From: Zoogloea sp.
GTDB taxonomy: Bacteria; Pseudomonadota; Gammaproteobacteria; Burkholderiales; Rhodocyclaceae
Direction of reading: 5' to 3'
Length of the DNA: 20,977 nt
Assembly (NCBI GenBank): GCA_016790385.1
Contig: JAEUNV010000223.1
Location: forward strand, 1 to 20,977
Positions 17,697 to 20,977 of the stretch are shown here, piece after piece. The first letter of the stretch is position 1. Each line of letters opens with the position of its first letter. The notes below the pieces were generated by a model, which saw nothing but the letters and a program-made list of their open reading frames with translations, had not been told where the DNA came from and did not search any database. The translations under genes were made by a program, and so were the position numbers.

Positions 17697-17722
17697 GCAT
17701 GGCGGGGCCGGCCGGCGGCACA

Positions 17723-18256
17723 TCAGTCGTCGGCCACGACAACCCCGTCCGGAAAAAGCACTTCGGTATAGCCGAAGCGGGAAAAATCCCTCACCCGCAT
17801 GGGGTAGAGCACCCCATCCAGATGGTCGCACTCGTGCTGAACCACGCGGGCATGAAAACCCGTCGCTCGGCGCGCAAAAGCCTGCCCCTGTTCATCGAAA
17901 CCGGCGTAATGCAGATCGGTCCAGCGCGACACCCAGCCTCGCAGCCCCGGCACGGACAGGCAGCCCTCCCAGCCGCCCTCCTCGTCATCCGAAAGAGGTG
18001 TCAGCACCGGATTGATCAATACCGTATCGGGCACGCTGGAGGCATCCGGATAACGCGGATTCGCGCCTCCACCGAAGATCACCACCCGGAGATCCACGCC
18101 GATCTGCGGGGCGGCCAGGCCGGCACCATTAAGATGGGCCATGGTGTCGCGCATGTCCTGGATGAGGGCCGCCAGCTCCCGCGTGGCAAAAACCTCAACA
18201 GGCGCTGCACGGCGCAGGAGCCGCGGATCACCCATCCGTAATACTTCGCGGATCAT
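17723..18256 (-). CDS. def: Peptide deformylase
   Basis: Deformylase removes the N-formyl group from nascent proteins, before Map acts. The 177-residue protein has all three motifs: [10 protein letters not shown] (44-53, usually [10 protein letters not shown]), EGCLS (97-101, metal ligand Cys99), and QHECDHLDG (140-148, ligands His141 and His145, catalytic Glu142). It resembles the betaproteobacterial deformylase type with MIREVL.MGDPRLL at the start and [10 protein letters not shown] near the end, which is often a second copy separate from the fmt-linked def. Whether another def exists elsewhere cannot be seen. The ATG overlaps the stop of the upstream phosphorylase by 4 nt (ATGA), so the two are probably cotranslated. 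Confidence 0.95.
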   Translation of the reverse strand: MIREVLRMGDPRLLRRAAPVEVFATRELAALIQDMRDTMAHLNGAGLAAPQIGVDLRVVIFGGGANPRYPDASSVPDTVLINPVLTPLSDDEEGGWEGCLSVPGLRGWVSRWTDLHYAGFDEQGQAFARRATGFHARVVQHECDHLDGVLYPMRVRDFSRFGYTEVLFPDGVVVADD

Positions 18257-18990
18257 GCTTCGCAGATGTGGTCGAGCACCCTGCGCACCCGCCCCATCGC
18301 CTCCCTGAGCACCGCATCGATACTGTCAAAACAAATACCGGAAGCACTCGCAGCGCGCCCAGCGGCATAGTTGGCAACAACATTGATCGCCGCGTAGGGG
18401 ATCCCGAGCTCCCGCGCCAGCACCGCCTCCGGCATGCCGGTCATGCCCACCACGTCGCAGCCATCCCGCTCCAGACGATTGATCTCGGCCGCGGTTTCGA
18501 GCCGCGGCCCCTGGGTGGCCGCATACACTGCGCCATCGGTAACGGCTTCACCCGCCGCCGCTGCCGCGCGCAGTATCGTCTGGCGCAGGGTTTGCTCGTA
18601 AGGATCAGTGAAATCGATGTGCACCACCGGCTCCTCCGAGCCCTCATGGAAAGTGCTCTTGCGCCCCCACGTGTAATCGACGATCTGATGGGGCACCACC
18701 AGCGATCCGGGGCACAGGTCAGCCCGAATGCCGCCCACGGACGCCACTGAGATGATTGCATCCACCTTGGCCTGGTGCAGCGCCCACAGATTGGCCTGGT
18801 AGTTCACCCGGTGGGGCGAAATCGTATGCCCATAGCCGTGCCGGGCGAGAAACACGACCGGCCGCGAGCACAGGCGGCCAAACGTCAATGCCCCGGACGG
18901 CTCACCAAAAGGGGTGCGCACAACCTCCCGCCGGATCAGATCCAGGGACGCAAGCTGCGTCAGGCCGCTACCGCCGATGATTGCCAGCAT
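18253..18990 (-). CDS. mtnP: MTAP/PNP-family phosphorylase, probable S-methyl-5'-thioinosine phosphorylase
   Basis: This 245-residue protein belongs to the trimeric purine nucleoside phosphorylase/MTAP family. It has the phosphate loop IIGGSGLT (4-11), ARHGYGH (49-55) with the phosphate-binding [25 protein letters not shown] (159-170), and [12 protein letters not shown] (183-194). At the base-binding site it reads VANYAAG (Asn207) where adenine-specific MTAPs carry an Asp-x-Asp pattern. Asn there favours 6-oxopurines. Together with the length and the close match in pattern to the Pseudomonas aeruginosa MTI phosphorylase, this suggests S-methyl-5'-thioinosine as substrate; inosine or guanosine phosphorolysis is possible. 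GGAG lies 9 nt before the ATG. def follows with a 4-nt overlap. The symbol is used for the family; the exact substrate is inferred. Confidence 0.88.
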   Translation of the reverse strand: MLAIIGGSGLTQLASLDLIRREVVRTPFGEPSGALTFGRLCSRPVVFLARHGYGHTISPHRVNYQANLWALHQAKVDAIISVASVGGIRADLCPGSLVVPHQIVDYTWGRKSTFHEGSEEPVVHIDFTDPYEQTLRQTILRAAAAAGEAVTDGAVYAATQGPRLETAAEINRLERDGCDVVGMTGMPEAVLARELGIPYAAINVVANYAAGRAASASGICFDSIDAVLREAMGRVRRVLDHICEA

Positions 18991-19024
18991 ATCCGGCTAC
19001 TCCTCAATTCGCTGTCGGGCGCGA

Positions 19025-19033
19025 ATCTTAGCA
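19025..19033 (-). promoter_or_regulatory. Extended -10 promoter of the mtnP-def unit
   Basis: The minus strand reads TGCTAAGAT, an extended -10 element (TG, one base, then TAAGAT). No -35 match is seen 16-18 bp upstream. The predicted start near 19018 gives a 5' leader of about 27 nt carrying the GGAG ribosome site of mtnP. The element mirrors the typA promoter. Confidence 0.5.
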
Positions 19034-19034
19034 C

Positions 19035-19054
19035 GGCGGGCAGGCCACCCCGCC
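19035..19054. repeat. GC-rich inverted repeat between divergent promoters
   Basis: GGCGGG (19035-19040) and CCCGCC (19049-19054) form an inverted repeat with an 8-bp spacer, between the two divergent -10 elements and nearer the mtnP side. It could be a protein-binding site, but the pattern is also common by chance in GC-rich DNA. Confidence 0.25.
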
Positions 19055-19076
19055 CATGCTGCGATGCGCAAAGACG

Positions 19077-19085
19077 TGCTAAAAT
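19077..19085 (+). promoter_or_regulatory. Extended -10 promoter of typA
   Basis: TGCTAAAAT is an extended -10 element whose hexamer TAAAAT matches five of six consensus bases. No good -35 is seen, which is acceptable for extended -10 promoters. The predicted start near 19092 leaves a leader of about 28 nt, in which I find no Shine-Dalgarno before the typA ATG. Confidence 0.6.
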
Positions 19086-19119
19086 TTCGGGTTTACAAGT
19101 ACTTCCGGTATCCAACCCC

Positions 19120-20934
<1,815 letters not shown>

Positions 20935-20949
20935 GTACGACAGTTTTCA

Positions 20950-20967
20950 GGCCGGGCCAGCCCGGCC
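20950..20967. terminator. GC-rich hairpin after typA, possible terminator
   Basis: GGCCGGG (20950-20956) and CCCGGCC (20961-20967) form a 7-bp perfect stem with a 4-nt loop, 15 bp after the typA stop. It is followed by CGAAAAAAA rather than a T-run, and in the other direction is followed by TGAAAA. It therefore lacks the U-tract of a standard intrinsic terminator within the window. A T-run just beyond the edge is possible. Confidence 0.4.
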
Positions 20968-20977
20968 CGAAAAAAAA

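Noticed and set aside
18775..19119. 115-codon N-terminal extension of typA
   Set aside because: It overlaps mtnP antisense and the shared promoter region; the ATG at 19120 gives the family N-terminus.

Overview
The window is a stretch of conserved bacterial chromosome, about 60% GC by eye. Gene content, protein sequences and gene order fit a betaproteobacterium, most likely of the Rhodocyclales (Azoarcus/Thauera/Azospira type). That placement is inferred from remembered family sequences, not from a search. Nineteen full genes and one gene cut by the left edge account for nearly every base. I see no mobile elements, CRISPR arrays, tRNA or rRNA genes. The longest stretch without a gene is 274 bp (13995-14268).

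Region 1 (1-14178, minus strand) is one long co-directional block, read right to left: rpsB, tsf, pyrH, frr, uppS, cdsA, dxr, rseP, bamA, skp, lpxD, fabZ, lpxA, lpxB, rnhB (cut). It begins at a good sigma70-type promoter with a structured leader of about 148 nt before rpsB. The first part makes translation factors and UMP kinase. The middle makes isoprenoid and phospholipid precursors for the envelope. The last part builds the outer membrane: BamA inserts proteins, Skp escorts them, and LpxA, LpxD and LpxB with FabZ make lipid A. Gaps are 3-53 nt, and several genes overlap by 1-8 nt, which implies translational coupling.

Region 2 (14269-17696, plus strand) holds map (methionine aminopeptidase) and glnD (PII uridylyltransferase), 14 nt apart and divergent from rpsB.

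Region 3 (17723-18990, minus strand) is a two-gene unit: an MTAP/PNP-family phosphorylase, probably S-methyl-5'-thioinosine phosphorylase, followed with a 4-nt overlap by a peptide deformylase. It converges on glnD.

Region 4 (19120-20934, plus strand) is typA/bipA, divergent from the phosphorylase. The two genes share a 129-bp region with mirrored extended -10 elements. A GC-rich hairpin follows typA at the right edge.

I found no convincing undescribed system. The more interesting points are small ones: the residue at the acyl-chain ruler position of LpxA, an rnhB ribosome binding site that can be closed by a hairpin, alternative pairings in the rpsB leader, the mirrored typA/phosphorylase promoters, and grouping of three methionine-related enzymes (map, def, mtnP).
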